A stretch of DNA of 32,391 nucleotides from Bacteroidaceae bacterium (GCA_017546505.1 JAFYWV010000070.1:1-32391); one strand, 5' to 3'; counted from the first letter of the stretch, positions 1-8,210 are shown. Numbers and translations: made by a program. Notes: generated by a model from the sequence alone, not told the origin.

Positions 1-96
1 AAGAAACAGGGTTGTACTGCTTGTCTGTAATGGAATGTTGTCAAGGATCTATCGTCGCTGTCGCTCAGCGCCGCGTTGCCGCGTTGCTTCCCGAAA

Positions 97-134
97 GCGA
101 GTGCAAAGGTAAGGCAAGTTTTTGAACTGGCAAA
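97..134 (-). promoter_or_regulatory. Outward-facing strong promoter, probably of an rRNA operon beyond the left edge
   Basis: On the minus strand a TTG (133-131) is followed by 19 bases and then TACCTTTG (111-104). This is a full match to the Bacteroidetes -33/-7 consensus (TTG, N19-20, TAnnTTTG). Transcription would start near 97 and leave the window to the left. The roughly 97-base transcribed part is GC-rich at first and has no convincing coding frame. Nearer the edge it holds an ACAGACAAGCAGTACAA-type stretch that resembles 16S rRNA leaders of this group as I remember them. The promoter is seen directly; the rRNA identity is an inference. Confidence 0.6.
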
Positions 135-349
135 ACATTTCGAGAAGAAAAATTACACTTTTTTAAAACTTTTTTTAAACAGCACTAAAATTCAACAACT
201 TACAAAAACAATAAAAAATCAAAAACAACACCCCAAAGTTCTTTGTTTTTATAATCCAAGTTCATCAACTGACAAAAAAATGACACAAGAACCCACGATA
301 CACCCACGCTTTACACTAAAAACATTTTAATAAAAGGCAAGCAATCGCA

Positions 350-367
350 TATTTTTGCGTATTTTTG
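350..367 (+). promoter_or_regulatory. Two tandem -7 elements upstream of the DUF5686 gene
   Basis: TATTTTTG occurs at 350-357 and again at 360-367, exactly 10 bases (about one helical turn) apart. Both match TAnnTTTG. I see no good TTG at the expected -33 position for either copy, so strength is uncertain. The elements lie 47-65 bases before the ATG at 415, which fits a normal 5' leader. Confidence 0.45.
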
Positions 368-414
368 CAAACTCACAACTGAGATTAGCTCAAGTATTTT
401 GCTATAGAGAAAGA

Positions 415-3003
415 ATGACAATAATAAAAAAGCTCATAAACCTACTATATATATCGGCTATCCTCCTCCCCGGCATCCTGCAAGCTCAAGATGCTGTCGA
501 GAAGATTAGGATACACGGTAAGATACTTGACGCTTCCACGCAAAAGGCCATTCCCTATGTCTCTGTAAGGATAAAAAACACTGCGAACGGCAGCAGCAGC
601 GACAGCAAGGGAAAATTCTCATTCTACTCACCCATTGGGCAGGATACATTAATTGTATCGAGCCTTGGATATGCCGAAGAGACTATGGCTATCACGGCAA
701 AAACAGCTATGCCGCTAAAAATAGTACTAAGGTCGGCCGACTATGACCTGCCCGAAGTTGTAGTAAAACCCAAACGTGAACGATACAGGAAAAAGAACAA
801 CCCTGCCGTGGACTTGGCACGAAGCATCATTGAGCGCCGCAACAACAACTCACCACTGAACAAAGATTTCTACAGTTGCGAAAGACACGAGAAGCTCAAC
901 ATTGCCCTGAATGACTTCAACACACAGAAAGAGAACCCGTTCGGCAAGAAATTCAAGTTCATAGAGGAGTACATCGACACCTCTCACATATCGGGCAAAC
1001 CAATACTACATATCTCTGCACGCGAATTAATCGCCACCGACTACTATCGTAAAGCTCCGAAACGCAGCAGACGCCACGTAAAGGCACGCCGTCGAAACGG
1101 AATAGATGACATATTCTCTACTGCTGAAATTGAAGCTCTCTATGAGGAGGTTTTCAAGGATGTAGACATTTTCCAAGACAATATTTCCATCTTCAAAAAC
1201 AAGTTCGTGAGCCCACTCTCAAAGCTAGGCCCCACGTTTTATCGCTATTATATAATGGACACTGTTGTCATAGATGGCGACAGTTGCATAGACCTTGCCT
1301 TCACACCCTTCAACGTAGAGTCATTCGGTTTCACCGGCCACATATATGCCACCAATGACACATCGCGTTTCATAAAGTTGGTAGAGATGAATGTTCCACA
1401 CGAGATTAATATGAACTTTGTGGATAACTTGAACATAAGACAGGAGTTCCAACGCACTCCGGATGGAACACGTCTTCTCGCCAAAGAAAGGCTCACGACA
1501 GAACTTAAAATAACGGATGCCCTTGCCGGTTTCTATGTAAACAGAGAAGTAATCTATCGCGGACACAACTTCCAGAGCAATGAGTTTGCCGAGCGTATAC
1601 TCAGCAACCCTGCATATATTGTAGAGGATGAGAATTCAATGAACAAGAGTGATGAATACTGGAGTCAATACGGTTTTAACAAAGTGAGCCGCAAGGAGCG
1701 CTCCGTTGGAGAGATGATGAAACAGCTACGTGCCAACCCTTTGTACTACTGGACAGAGAAATGCGTATCCTTCCTCTTCACAGGATGGGTTCCCATCAGA
1801 AAAGTAAACCCACCACTCTTTTATGGCCCTGTCAACACCACCATCAGCAACAACGGCCTTGAAGGTTGGCGACTGCGCACCGGTGCAATGACATCGGCCT
1901 ACCTCAACCCTCACCTGTTCGGCCGTTTCTACGTAGCATACGGCATCAGCGACAAAAAATGGAAATATATGGGCGAGATGGAATACTCATTCAAGAAAAA
2001 GAATGAGCATCCCAATGAATTCCCCATCCACTCGCTGCGCCTGCACTATGAGAATGACATCTATCAATATGGCCAGAGCTACCTCTACACAAACAAAGAC
2101 AACCTTTTCATCAGCCTCAAGCGACAAGAGGACAACAAGATTGCCTACATACGCAAAGCAGAACTGACATACACCAAAGAGTTCTATAACCACTTTTCGT
2201 TCAACATAGCCCTGCGACACCGCCAGGACATAGCAAGCCACCTTATCCCATTCGAACGCACGCAAACAACAGACGGTATAACTACAAGCACATTTGTCAA
2301 CGACGTTACCCGCTCCGAGATTGAGATAGGCCTGCGCTACGCCCCAAAAGAAAAATTCATACAAAGCAAGTGGAACCGCCGCTCCGTCACGCCGGAACAT
2401 CCGGTGTTCAAGCTATCGCACCGTGTCGGCATTAAGGGCATCCTGGGCAGCGAATACAATTACCAACACACCGAATTCAGTTTCTACAAGCGTTTCTGGT
2501 TCTCGGCATTCGGATACACAGACTGCATAATAAAGGCCGGAAAAGTGTGGAATCAGGTTCCTTTTCCAATGCTGATAATCCCCAATGCCAACCTCTCATA
2601 CACCATCCAACGCGAGTCATACTCGCTTATGAACGCAATGGAATTCTTCAACGACGAATACGCATCGTGGGACCTGACATACAATATGAATGGGCTGATA
2701 TTCAACCGCTTGCCTCTTATACGGAAACTCAATTGGCGCGAGGTGATATCGTTCCGCGGAATGTTCGGGCACCTGAGCCAGAAAAACCGCCCCAACCCAC
2801 TGAACACCGGCAATCTGTTTAAATTCCCATACGAAAATGATGAATACCACTACCTTGGCTCAATGCCATATATGGAAATTGGAATAGGTATAGAAAACAT
2901 TTTCAAGGTATTGCGCATAGACTATGTGAGACGACTCACATACCGCGACCTACCGGGGATAGAAAAATGGGGCATACGCGCAGAGTTCCACATACAATTC
3001 TAA
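415..3003 (+). CDS. DUF5686 family protein with N-terminal carboxypeptidase-regulatory-like domain
   Basis: 862 aa exported protein. The start is placed at the ATG at 415 because it opens directly on a signal peptide (MTIIKKLINLLYISAILLPG, ending LQAQ); the longer upstream extension would run through the promoter elements. Residues about 30-110 form a CarboxypepD_reg-like beta sandwich (HGKILDASTQKAIPYVSVRIKNT, then DTLIVSSLGY), the module that precedes many Bacteroidetes outer-membrane proteins. The remainder is rich in aromatic beta-strand-like segments and ends in HIQF, as outer-membrane barrels do, and fits DUF5686. The family's function is not established; an outer-membrane role is likely. 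It stands alone, convergent with the peptidase gene 5 bases downstream. Confidence 0.85.
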   Translation: MTIIKKLINLLYISAILLPGILQAQDAVEKIRIHGKILDASTQKAIPYVSVRIKNTANGSSSDSKGKFSFYSPIGQDTLIVSSLGYAEETMAITAKTAMPLKIVLRSADYDLPEVVVKPKRERYRKKNNPAVDLARSIIERRNNNSPLNKDFYSCERHEKLNIALNDFNTQKENPFGKKFKFIEEYIDTSHISGKPILHISARELIATDYYRKAPKRSRRHVKARRRNGIDDIFSTAEIEALYEEVFKDVDIFQDNISIFKNKFVSPLSKLGPTFYRYYIMDTVVIDGDSCIDLAFTPFNVESFGFTGHIYATNDTSRFIKLVEMNVPHEINMNFVDNLNIRQEFQRTPDGTRLLAKERLTTELKITDALAGFYVNREVIYRGHNFQSNEFAERILSNPAYIVEDENSMNKSDEYWSQYGFNKVSRKERSVGEMMKQLRANPLYYWTEKCVSFLFTGWVPIRKVNPPLFYGPVNTTISNNGLEGWRLRTGAMTSAYLNPHLFGRFYVAYGISDKKWKYMGEMEYSFKKKNEHPNEFPIHSLRLHYENDIYQYGQSYLYTNKDNLFISLKRQEDNKIAYIRKAELTYTKEFYNHFSFNIALRHRQDIASHLIPFERTQTTDGITTSTFVNDVTRSEIEIGLRYAPKEKFIQSKWNRRSVTPEHPVFKLSHRVGIKGILGSEYNYQHTEFSFYKRFWFSAFGYTDCIIKAGKVWNQVPFPMLIIPNANLSYTIQRESYSLMNAMEFFNDEYASWDLTYNMNGLIFNRLPLIRKLNWREVISFRGMFGHLSQKNRPNPLNTGNLFKFPYENDEYHYLGSMPYMEIGIGIENIFKVLRIDYVRRLTYRDLPGIEKWGIRAEFHIQF

Positions 3004-3008
3004 AGACA

Positions 3009-4253
3009 TTACCACCCGGCAGTGCTCCACCCGGCAGCACTGTACCACCGGGTTGCTGCAAAATCGACATTCAATGTAGCATAACGGCTCGACGCCTGTG
3101 GCACATACATTGAAATACCGCTATAAACAGATTTATCGACGGGATGTGTATTGTAGGAATAAATTGAAAACCAACTACCTGTAGTCACAGCATAGGGAAC
3201 AGCTGCATCAAGAGCCTCTTTCCACACAGCATATTCAGCCTCGGGAAGGCACGCCTTCATCACAGCATTGGCATCGTAAAAACAGGGCAGGACTCCATTC
3301 ATCCCCCAAGCGCCTCCCGGCAGATAAGAAAAGGCTTCGGCATATTCAGCATTCTCCGAAGAACTGAAATAATTACAAATATTTGAATAGGAGACATCGG
3401 CAAGATGTTGCATAGCAGGCATATACGCAGCAGACAGGACAACCCCCATTGCCTCACCTTCATAAGCGGCATTGTAAGCATCCAAAATGCCTTTCACACC
3501 GTCCGAAGCAAAAAATTCATTGACAACTGTTTCATATGGAGCTCCATCGCCAGGAATCTCGGCAGGAGAAGCAATAACCCACTCCACAGCATTGCGCAAA
3601 GCATAGGCGACCTCCACTCCTTGCATAAAACAGGCATCAAACATAAGCCTGTTTACCTTCACCGGCAAACGCTCGAGCAACGCAGCCAGTTCATCAATTT
3701 CAATAGCTTTTGTAGTGCGGTCATTATATATATTCTTGCCATTGTCTATACCGATTGTACGCATAGGAGCCGTACGGGAATTATCGGGCAACCACCCGTC
3801 GCCGTGCGACCACAATACAATATCCAAAGACTCTGTCGGATAATCATCAAGAATAATATCAAAAACTGTACCTAAAGCAACCGTATCACTGGAGCACACA
3901 TCCTCGGTAAAGACATCAATGTCCGAACAAGAGACATCACCGCTACTCAAACGGGAATAACAACTAAGCAACGGGAATTCACAGTCATCGACATAGACAA
4001 AAAGACGACAATCATCGGGGATAGCAGGTACAGCCTTCAAAATCTCGGCAACATCGGACTTTGCAAAATCATTCAAGGTATTCTCGGCCATCATATACAC
4101 AAGCAAGGTCTTACGCACAGTGTCACCCTCTTGTCCTGTACCGGTAGTGCCGCCGGCTGTCATTGTCTCTTTTTCACACGATACAAGCACAAGAAGCAGA
4201 AACACCCCTACCCTGCATATAAGCAAATCGAGCAAACGTTTCACCCCAATCAA
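3009..4253 (-). CDS. Clostripain-family (C11) cysteine peptidase, lipoprotein
   Basis: 414 aa from a TTG start; a GTG three codons later (4244) would give 411 aa and an equally good signal peptide (MKRLLDLLICRVGVFLLLVL). The lipobox LVSC predicts a lipid-anchored envelope protein. Family C11 cleaves after Arg or Lys using a His-Cys dyad. The His is visible in DIVLWSHGDGW and the Cys in MFDACFMQGVEVAYAL, in the usual order and spacing. The TTG overlaps the TGA of the upstream small gene (TTGA), so the two are probably translationally coupled. Related secreted C11 enzymes occur widely in gut Bacteroidales. The substrate is unknown. Confidence 0.85.
   Translation of the reverse strand: MIGVKRLLDLLICRVGVFLLLVLVSCEKETMTAGGTTGTGQEGDTVRKTLLVYMMAENTLNDFAKSDVAEILKAVPAIPDDCRLFVYVDDCEFPLLSCYSRLSSGDVSCSDIDVFTEDVCSSDTVALGTVFDIILDDYPTESLDIVLWSHGDGWLPDNSRTAPMRTIGIDNGKNIYNDRTTKAIEIDELAALLERLPVKVNRLMFDACFMQGVEVAYALRNAVEWVIASPAEIPGDGAPYETVVNEFFASDGVKGILDAYNAAYEGEAMGVVLSAAYMPAMQHLADVSYSNICNYFSSSENAEYAEAFSYLPGGAWGMNGVLPCFYDANAVMKACLPEAEYAVWKEALDAAVPYAVTTGSWFSIYSYNTHPVDKSVYSGISMYVPQASSRYATLNVDFAATRWYSAAGWSTAGW
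3020..3042. terminator. Hairpin in the overlap zone of two convergent genes
   Basis: CAGTGCT (3020-3026) and AGCACTG (3036-3042) form a 7-bp stem with a 9-base loop. It lies inside the last codons of the minus-strand peptidase gene and just past the stop of the plus-strand DUF5686 gene. No T-run follows on either strand, so terminator activity is only possible. The same stretch carries a duplicated CCACCCGGC, which encodes a repeated Ala-Gly-Trp at the peptidase C-terminus. Confidence 0.35.
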
Positions 4254-4657
4254 TGCTTTGTAAACTTGAACTTGCCACCAAGATAGCGCACAGTCTTATT
4301 TTCACGCTCTATGAGCCTTCTCCTAATCTTCAGTTCCTTCTTCTCAAGTTTAGAACGCTTTGTAGAGAAATATATGAATGAAGTACGCCCTGGCTTACCC
4401 TCTTCAAAACTCATATAATCCTTTAGCTCATACGAGTATAAATGGCGGTTAGGCAACAACTTGTTCTCAAGAACCGCTCCATCAATTGGCTGTATTTCAG
4501 TAAAATACACCACCGAGTCGGGGAATGCAATCGAAACACCCCAAACATACACCGTTTTTTCAGCATTCTTCTTTTCCCCGTTCTTTCCACCACCATTTGC
4601 AAAAGTAGCACACGGCATTAGCAGACACAGCAGCAGTATTGAAATAAATCTATTCAT
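4250..4657 (-). CDS. Small secreted protein of unknown function, cotranscribed with C11 peptidase
   Basis: About 135 aa starting MNRFISILLLCLLMPCATFA (signal peptide, cleavage after TFA); an ATG three codons earlier (4666) is possible. The mature part begins with a Gly/Lys/Asn-rich linker and then an YVWGVSIAFPDSVVYFTEIQPIDG segment, and ends very basic (KLEKKELKIRRRLIERE). I do not recognise a Pfam family with certainty. Small secreted proteins of this look occur in Bacteroidales. Its stop codon overlaps the start of the peptidase gene, so it is the first gene of a two-gene operon and may assist or be processed by the peptidase; that is inference. Confidence 0.75.
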   Translation of the reverse strand: MNRFISILLLCLLMPCATFANGGGKNGEKKNAEKTVYVWGVSIAFPDSVVYFTEIQPIDGAVLENKLLPNRHLYSYELKDYMSFEEGKPGRTSFIYFSTKRSKLEKKELKIRRRLIERENKTVRYLGGKFKFTKH

Positions 4658-4859
4658 ATCAATCAAAAATCATAAATATCTGCAAAAGTACACAAATATT
4701 GACACTTCTAAAAGTTTATTGCAACTTTTAACAAAGAGATAATACACAATAAACTATAAAAAACCAGAATAGCACAACAAAAGCATAGATAGCAAACCCA
4801 CACTTGGTGCGTAATTGAAATTTCACAAACGAAAACATTCCCCATTAATTTATTTTAAC

Positions 4860-4867
4860 TATATTTG
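4860..4867 (+). promoter_or_regulatory. Candidate -7 element for the lipoprotein gene at 4940
   Basis: TATATTTG at 4860-4867 matches TAnnTTTG and lies 72 bases before the ATG. No clear TTG is present at the -33 position. The 4667-4939 interval between the divergent genes is otherwise AT-rich and featureless. Confidence 0.4.
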
Positions 4868-4939
4868 CCAATGTATAAACCCTTGAATACTCAAAAAACT
4901 ATTCATTTTAAAAATATGTTCAATTAATTTTATGCAATT

Positions 4940-5941
4940 ATGAAACAGAAAAAATTATTCAGCTATCTACTTTTAGCTATCAGTTTCACACTGTTTACAG
5001 CGTGTACCAACGAGGATGAAGTACAAGAAGTATCTTTCTCCGCTCCCGAGTATGAAGACATAAGTGCCAAGTATGAAATCACGGACAGCTCTTCCAACAT
5101 AAATTCATTAGAGCTCACAGCCAGTGGAAACTACATTGTAACAAATAATTACTATATATACAATAGCAAAGCATACAGAAACACAGAGAACAACAAAGAA
5201 TTCAGTTTCTTAAACAAGACTGTACTTAAAATAAATGGGCTTTCCACACGTGCATCGGCCTATGGAAATATTATCTATGGCAAGTTCACAGCTCTTGGCG
5301 AAAACAGATACGACCTCGAAGGATATGGCATTGTAACAATCACAACCGACAGCGAAAACGCATACACATTGGACATTGCTCTTGAGAACGGCAACACTGT
5401 CAGCATTGGCGCGCGCAAAGAAAAAACATACGAATCAAGCAATGCAACAAACAACCTATGCCGCAGTTGGAGCATAGAAAAATTCGGTTTTAAAGTACAA
5501 GCCGGTCCATATAAATTCGAGAAGCTTGTTGATGACAACAACATTGAACAGTTGTTCTTAGATTATTTCAATTGGATAATAAAGATAAGTGGAGAAGAGT
5601 ATGATGAAGAGGAGATAGCAGAGATGAAGGCAGAAGCAAAAAACATAGCAGAAACATACAACAGCGCAAAGCCACTTTCTCTCATATTTACAAAGTCTGG
5701 CTCATATATGGTCGATTACAACAATGGCGCAATTGGTATTTCTACTTGGAAGTGGGAAGACGAATCTAAAGGCATCTTGCGTTATTCTTGGAACACTCAA
5801 GATATTGAAGACGAATATATTGGTGGAACTGTGAACATATCTTACCTAGACAATATGTTGATGATTAGCGAAAACGTAGAAAATGATGTAGAAGAAGGTC
5901 TGAATGTCACCATAACATACGGAATGAAAGAGATTAAATAA
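4940..5941 (+). CDS. Hypothetical lipoprotein
   Basis: 333 aa. Signal peptide with lipobox: MKQKKLFSYLLLAISFTLFTAC, followed by TNEDEV, so a lipid-anchored envelope protein. The mature part is acidic. It contains two beta-rich stretches (about 35-155, with GNYIVTNNYYIYNSKAYR and DLEGYGIVTITTDSENAYTLDIALENG) and a later WSIEKFGFKV...TYNSAKPLSLIFTKSGSYMVDYNNG...GTWKW-like segment that resembles the lipocalin-like or DUF4923-like folds common in Bacteroidales lipoproteins. I do not recognise the family. Base composition is AT-rich compared with neighbours. It is monocistronic and ends in a strong hairpin. Confidence 0.8.
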   Translation: MKQKKLFSYLLLAISFTLFTACTNEDEVQEVSFSAPEYEDISAKYEITDSSSNINSLELTASGNYIVTNNYYIYNSKAYRNTENNKEFSFLNKTVLKINGLSTRASAYGNIIYGKFTALGENRYDLEGYGIVTITTDSENAYTLDIALENGNTVSIGARKEKTYESSNATNNLCRSWSIEKFGFKVQAGPYKFEKLVDDNNIEQLFLDYFNWIIKISGEEYDEEEIAEMKAEAKNIAETYNSAKPLSLIFTKSGSYMVDYNNGAIGISTWKWEDESKGILRYSWNTQDIEDEYIGGTVNISYLDNMLMISENVENDVEEGLNVTITYGMKEIK

Positions 5942-5965
5942 TATACAACAAACAAATTCAAATTT

Positions 5966-5996
5966 ACTACGTCGGGTGGCATCCACCCGACGTAGT
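5966..5996. terminator. Perfect 14-bp hairpin after the lipoprotein gene
   Basis: The arms at 5966-5979 and 5983-5996 are perfectly complementary with a 3-base loop (CAT). The hairpin lies 25 bases after the stop codon. No T-run follows, which is common for Bacteroidetes terminators. Confidence 0.7.
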
Positions 5997-6169
5997 GTGT
6001 ATAAAAAGGTATCAGGGTTCAGTGGTAAATTCATTTTTTATCAAACATTCAAAAAAACACAAATGAATAATTAAGGTTGAGAACTACTGAATACACCCCC
6101 TGTTCAAATTTTGTCGCAACCTTATTATTACAAGCATTATCTCAAAGGAAATAATTTGCAAAGTGTTTC

Positions 6170-6200
6170 TTGCTTTACTAAAACCTTTTAATTACATTTG
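6170..6200 (+). promoter_or_regulatory. Promoter with long leader for the fimbrillin locus
   Basis: TTG (6170-6172), 20 bases, then TACATTTG (6193-6200): a full match to the Bacteroidetes consensus. Start of transcription is expected near 6207, leaving a leader of about 300 bases before the small ORF at 6506. That leader contains the inverted repeats at 6297-6453. The 5942-6169 part of this gene-free stretch shows nothing else beyond the terminator hairpin. Confidence 0.6.
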
Positions 6201-6372
6201 CGATGTTCTTGGCTACAGTGGTAGCGAGAGAATGATTTTTTATTATTAAAGGTGTTATTGAAATTATCTTCTTAGATTAAACTTCGCAACTTTAATTTTG
6301 GAATGAAGATAGTAAGCAATAGCACCACATCATTGGTTTGTACAGCCATTATTGGCTCTTTACATAACCTTT

Positions 6373-6453
6373 GGTGTGGGCTATTGTTTTTATCCATTCC
6401 AAAGGCAATGCGAAGGCCTAATCTAGGGATAAAAACAATATAGTTCCCACACC
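6373..6453. repeat. Long bulged inverted repeat in the fimbrillin leader
   Basis: Arm 1 (6373-6395) is GGTGTGGG plus CTATTGTTTTTATCC. Arm 2 (6427-6453) is its reverse complement except for a small asymmetric bulge, giving 8 + 14 paired bases around a 31-base loop. A third, degenerate copy of the motif (TTTGGAATG...CAATAGC...CCACA) lies at about 6297-6330. It could be an RNA regulatory structure or the trace of a small palindromic mobile repeat. Confidence 0.6.
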
Positions 6454-6505
6454 TTATTTTTTATCCGCTTTCATTTGGGAATTGGAAAGAATTAAAAAGA
6501 AAAAT

Positions 6506-6676
6506 ATGAAAAGAGACTGTCTTAAACGACATTACGAAAAGCCACAAATGAAAATTGTGGAAATGGAATTAAAAATATCAATCCTTGCAGGAAGTGGAGA
6601 CCCCACTATAACAAACCCTGATATGGGATGGGGTGTAAATGAAAAAAGAGGATCTTGGGGTAATTTATGGGAATAA
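6506..6676 (+). CDS. Small fimbrillin-locus peptide of the Bacteroidales YEKPxM type
   Basis: 56 aa from the ATG at 6506; a TTG further upstream at 6482 is possible but weaker. The sequence MKRDCLKRHYEKPQMKIVEM is followed by ISILAGSGDP, MGWGVNEKRG and a terminal WGNLWE. Bacteroidales genomes carry many short ORFs with this plan (basic start, YxKP-M-V core, Ala-Gly-Ser, then an aromatic, acidic end), often next to fimbrillin-like lipoproteins. I recognise the pattern but know of no established function. It has no signal peptide. It precedes the lipoprotein start at 6699 by 22 bases, so it is probably cotranscribed. Confidence 0.65.
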   Translation: MKRDCLKRHYEKPQMKIVEMELKISILAGSGDPTITNPDMGWGVNEKRGSWGNLWE

Positions 6677-6698
6677 CACAAATTTAAAGAAATACATA

Positions 6699-8138
6699 AT
6701 GAAAAAGTTTATCACAAAAGTAACAGTTTTGCTTTCCTTGCTTACTGTAGTAGGATGTTCAGAAGAAGCATTGATTGAAAACACTCCTTTTTCTAATAAC
6801 GACGGAACTATAAAGGAAATTTGCATTACAGGTAAGAACTTCCTGATTGACAGCGAAACACGCTCTTCCGTTTCTATCACCGAAAGCGGAGCGTCATTTA
6901 CGTGGGACGAAGACGATGTTATTGGCATCTTCCCAAATGAAGGAGATCAAGTCTCATTTGCAATGAGTGAAGGCGCAGGTACACAGACTGCAACATTCTC
7001 TGGTGGTGGCTGGGCTTTGAAGTCATCAGCAACTTACGCAGCATACTATCCACACGTTTACGAAAACCGTGATATGACCAAGATTCCGGTTAGTTACCTT
7101 GGTCAGACTCAAAATGGCAATAATAACACCGCCCACATTGGTACTTACGACTTTATGGCGGCAAGTGTAGCGACCCCATCTAATGGAGTTGTAGCATTTG
7201 ATATGCAACACTTAGGCTGTTTGGTGCAGTTAAAAATCACTATGCCCGAAAAGAAAACTCTCTCTTCCGTTACTCTTTCAGCCGATGAAGAAATCTTTGT
7301 CGAGAAGGGATATATAGATTTAAGCGTTGCCACTCCCTCCATCGTACCCACTCAAACGACAAGCAGTTTGAAACTTGATTTAAAAAATGTGACTACCACA
7401 GCCGCCAACGAAGATGTAGTGATTAACTTTATGATGGCACCTGTTGATATGTCAGGTAAAACGTTAACGATAAGAAATGGTAATGCTGAAGCAAAAGTGA
7501 ATGCAAAAAACTTTGAAAAAGGAAAAGCTTATCAACTTGTGGCACAACTTGCGCCACTGCCACAAGTATGTGAAGCTATTGATTTAGGCCTCTCTGTCAA
7601 ATGGGCAACCTGCAACGTTGGCGCAACAAAACCCGAGGAGTTTGGTGGTCACTACGCTTGGGGCGAGACCGAGGAAAAAGAAAACTACTCATGGGAAACC
7701 TATAAATGGTGCAATGGTAGTTACTATAAAATGACCAAGTATTGCACAAATAGCAATTATGGCACAGTTGACAATAAAACCACCCTCGACCTCAAGGATG
7801 ATGTTGCCAATGTAAAATGGGGTGGTAGTTGGCGAATGCCCACTTCGTCCGAGCTGAAAGAACTCAGCAACAACTGTATCTGGGAGTGGACAACCCTCTA
7901 TGGCGTAAGCGGTTACAATGTAACCGGTCCTAACGGTAACAGCATCTTCCTCCCGGCTGCGAGACGCAGCGACGATACGGCTCTCGACGGCTGTGACGGC
8001 CTCGGCTACTACTGGTCTAGCTCGTTGCACAATGACTACAACAACAATGCGTACAGCCTGGACTTCGACGGCGAGCGCTACGGCAGGAACTACAACTACC
8101 GCAACTACCGTCAGAGTGTGCGACCAGTCTGTGATTAA
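6699..8138 (+). CDS. Fimbrillin-like lipoprotein with C-terminal TIGR02145 / C-type-lectin-like domain
   Basis: 479 aa from the ATG at 6699, which opens on a lipoprotein signal (MKKFITKVTVLLSLLTVVGC). Residues about 25-285 look like a fimbrillin/Mfa-like domain (SFTWDEDDVIGIFP, ATFSGGGWAL, YAAYYPH, DFMAA, FDMQHLGCLVQLKITMP). From about residue 290 the Fibrobacter major paralogous domain begins (EAIDLGLSVKWATCNVGATKPEEFGGHYAWGE) and runs through GGSWRMPTSSELKEL and YYWSSSL to the end SVRPVCD. That domain has an FGE/C-type-lectin-like fold used for ligand display. It would be a surface adhesin or a tip subunit. Composition shifts: the last 200 bases are clearly richer in G+C and in NNC codons than the rest, as in variable regions of diversity-generating retroelement targets. 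Confidence 0.85.
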   Translation: MKKFITKVTVLLSLLTVVGCSEEALIENTPFSNNDGTIKEICITGKNFLIDSETRSSVSITESGASFTWDEDDVIGIFPNEGDQVSFAMSEGAGTQTATFSGGGWALKSSATYAAYYPHVYENRDMTKIPVSYLGQTQNGNNNTAHIGTYDFMAASVATPSNGVVAFDMQHLGCLVQLKITMPEKKTLSSVTLSADEEIFVEKGYIDLSVATPSIVPTQTTSSLKLDLKNVTTTAANEDVVINFMMAPVDMSGKTLTIRNGNAEAKVNAKNFEKGKAYQLVAQLAPLPQVCEAIDLGLSVKWATCNVGATKPEEFGGHYAWGETEEKENYSWETYKWCNGSYYKMTKYCTNSNYGTVDNKTTLDLKDDVANVKWGGSWRMPTSSELKELSNNCIWEWTTLYGVSGYNVTGPNGNSIFLPAARRSDDTALDGCDGLGYYWSSSLHNDYNNNAYSLDFDGERYGRNYNYRNYRQSVRPVCD

Positions 8139-8180
8139 AGCGAAAAAGCGAGTCAATAAATTGCTAAATACCATCTAATA

Positions 8181-8210
8181 ACAATCCCCAGGCAAATGCA
8201 TGGGGATTGT
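8181..8210 (+). terminator. Hairpin downstream of the fimbrillin-like gene
   Basis: Perfect 10-bp stem (8181-8190 with 8201-8210) and 10-base loop, 42 bases after the stop codon. A T6 run follows at 8226-8231, separated by 15 bases. It is most simply a terminator. If the gene is a retroelement target, a hairpin just downstream would also be expected. The rest of 8211-8396 holds a small GC-rich hairpin (8262-8276) and no gene that I can support. Confidence 0.55.

Noticed and set aside
76-330. 84-codon plus-strand reading frame at the left edge
   Set aside because: It overlaps the outward promoter, is rich in Lys and Asn as expected from AT-rich DNA, and has no signal or domain.
6373-6453. Invertible promoter (phase-variation switch) for the fimbrillin locus
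   Set aside because: The repeat arms enclose only 31 bases with no promoter inside, and no recombinase gene is nearby.
7689-8174. 161-codon minus-strand frame opposite the lectin-like domain
   Set aside because: It lies fully antisense to the well-supported lipoprotein and its Val/Ala-rich product mirrors the NNC codon bias of the other strand.
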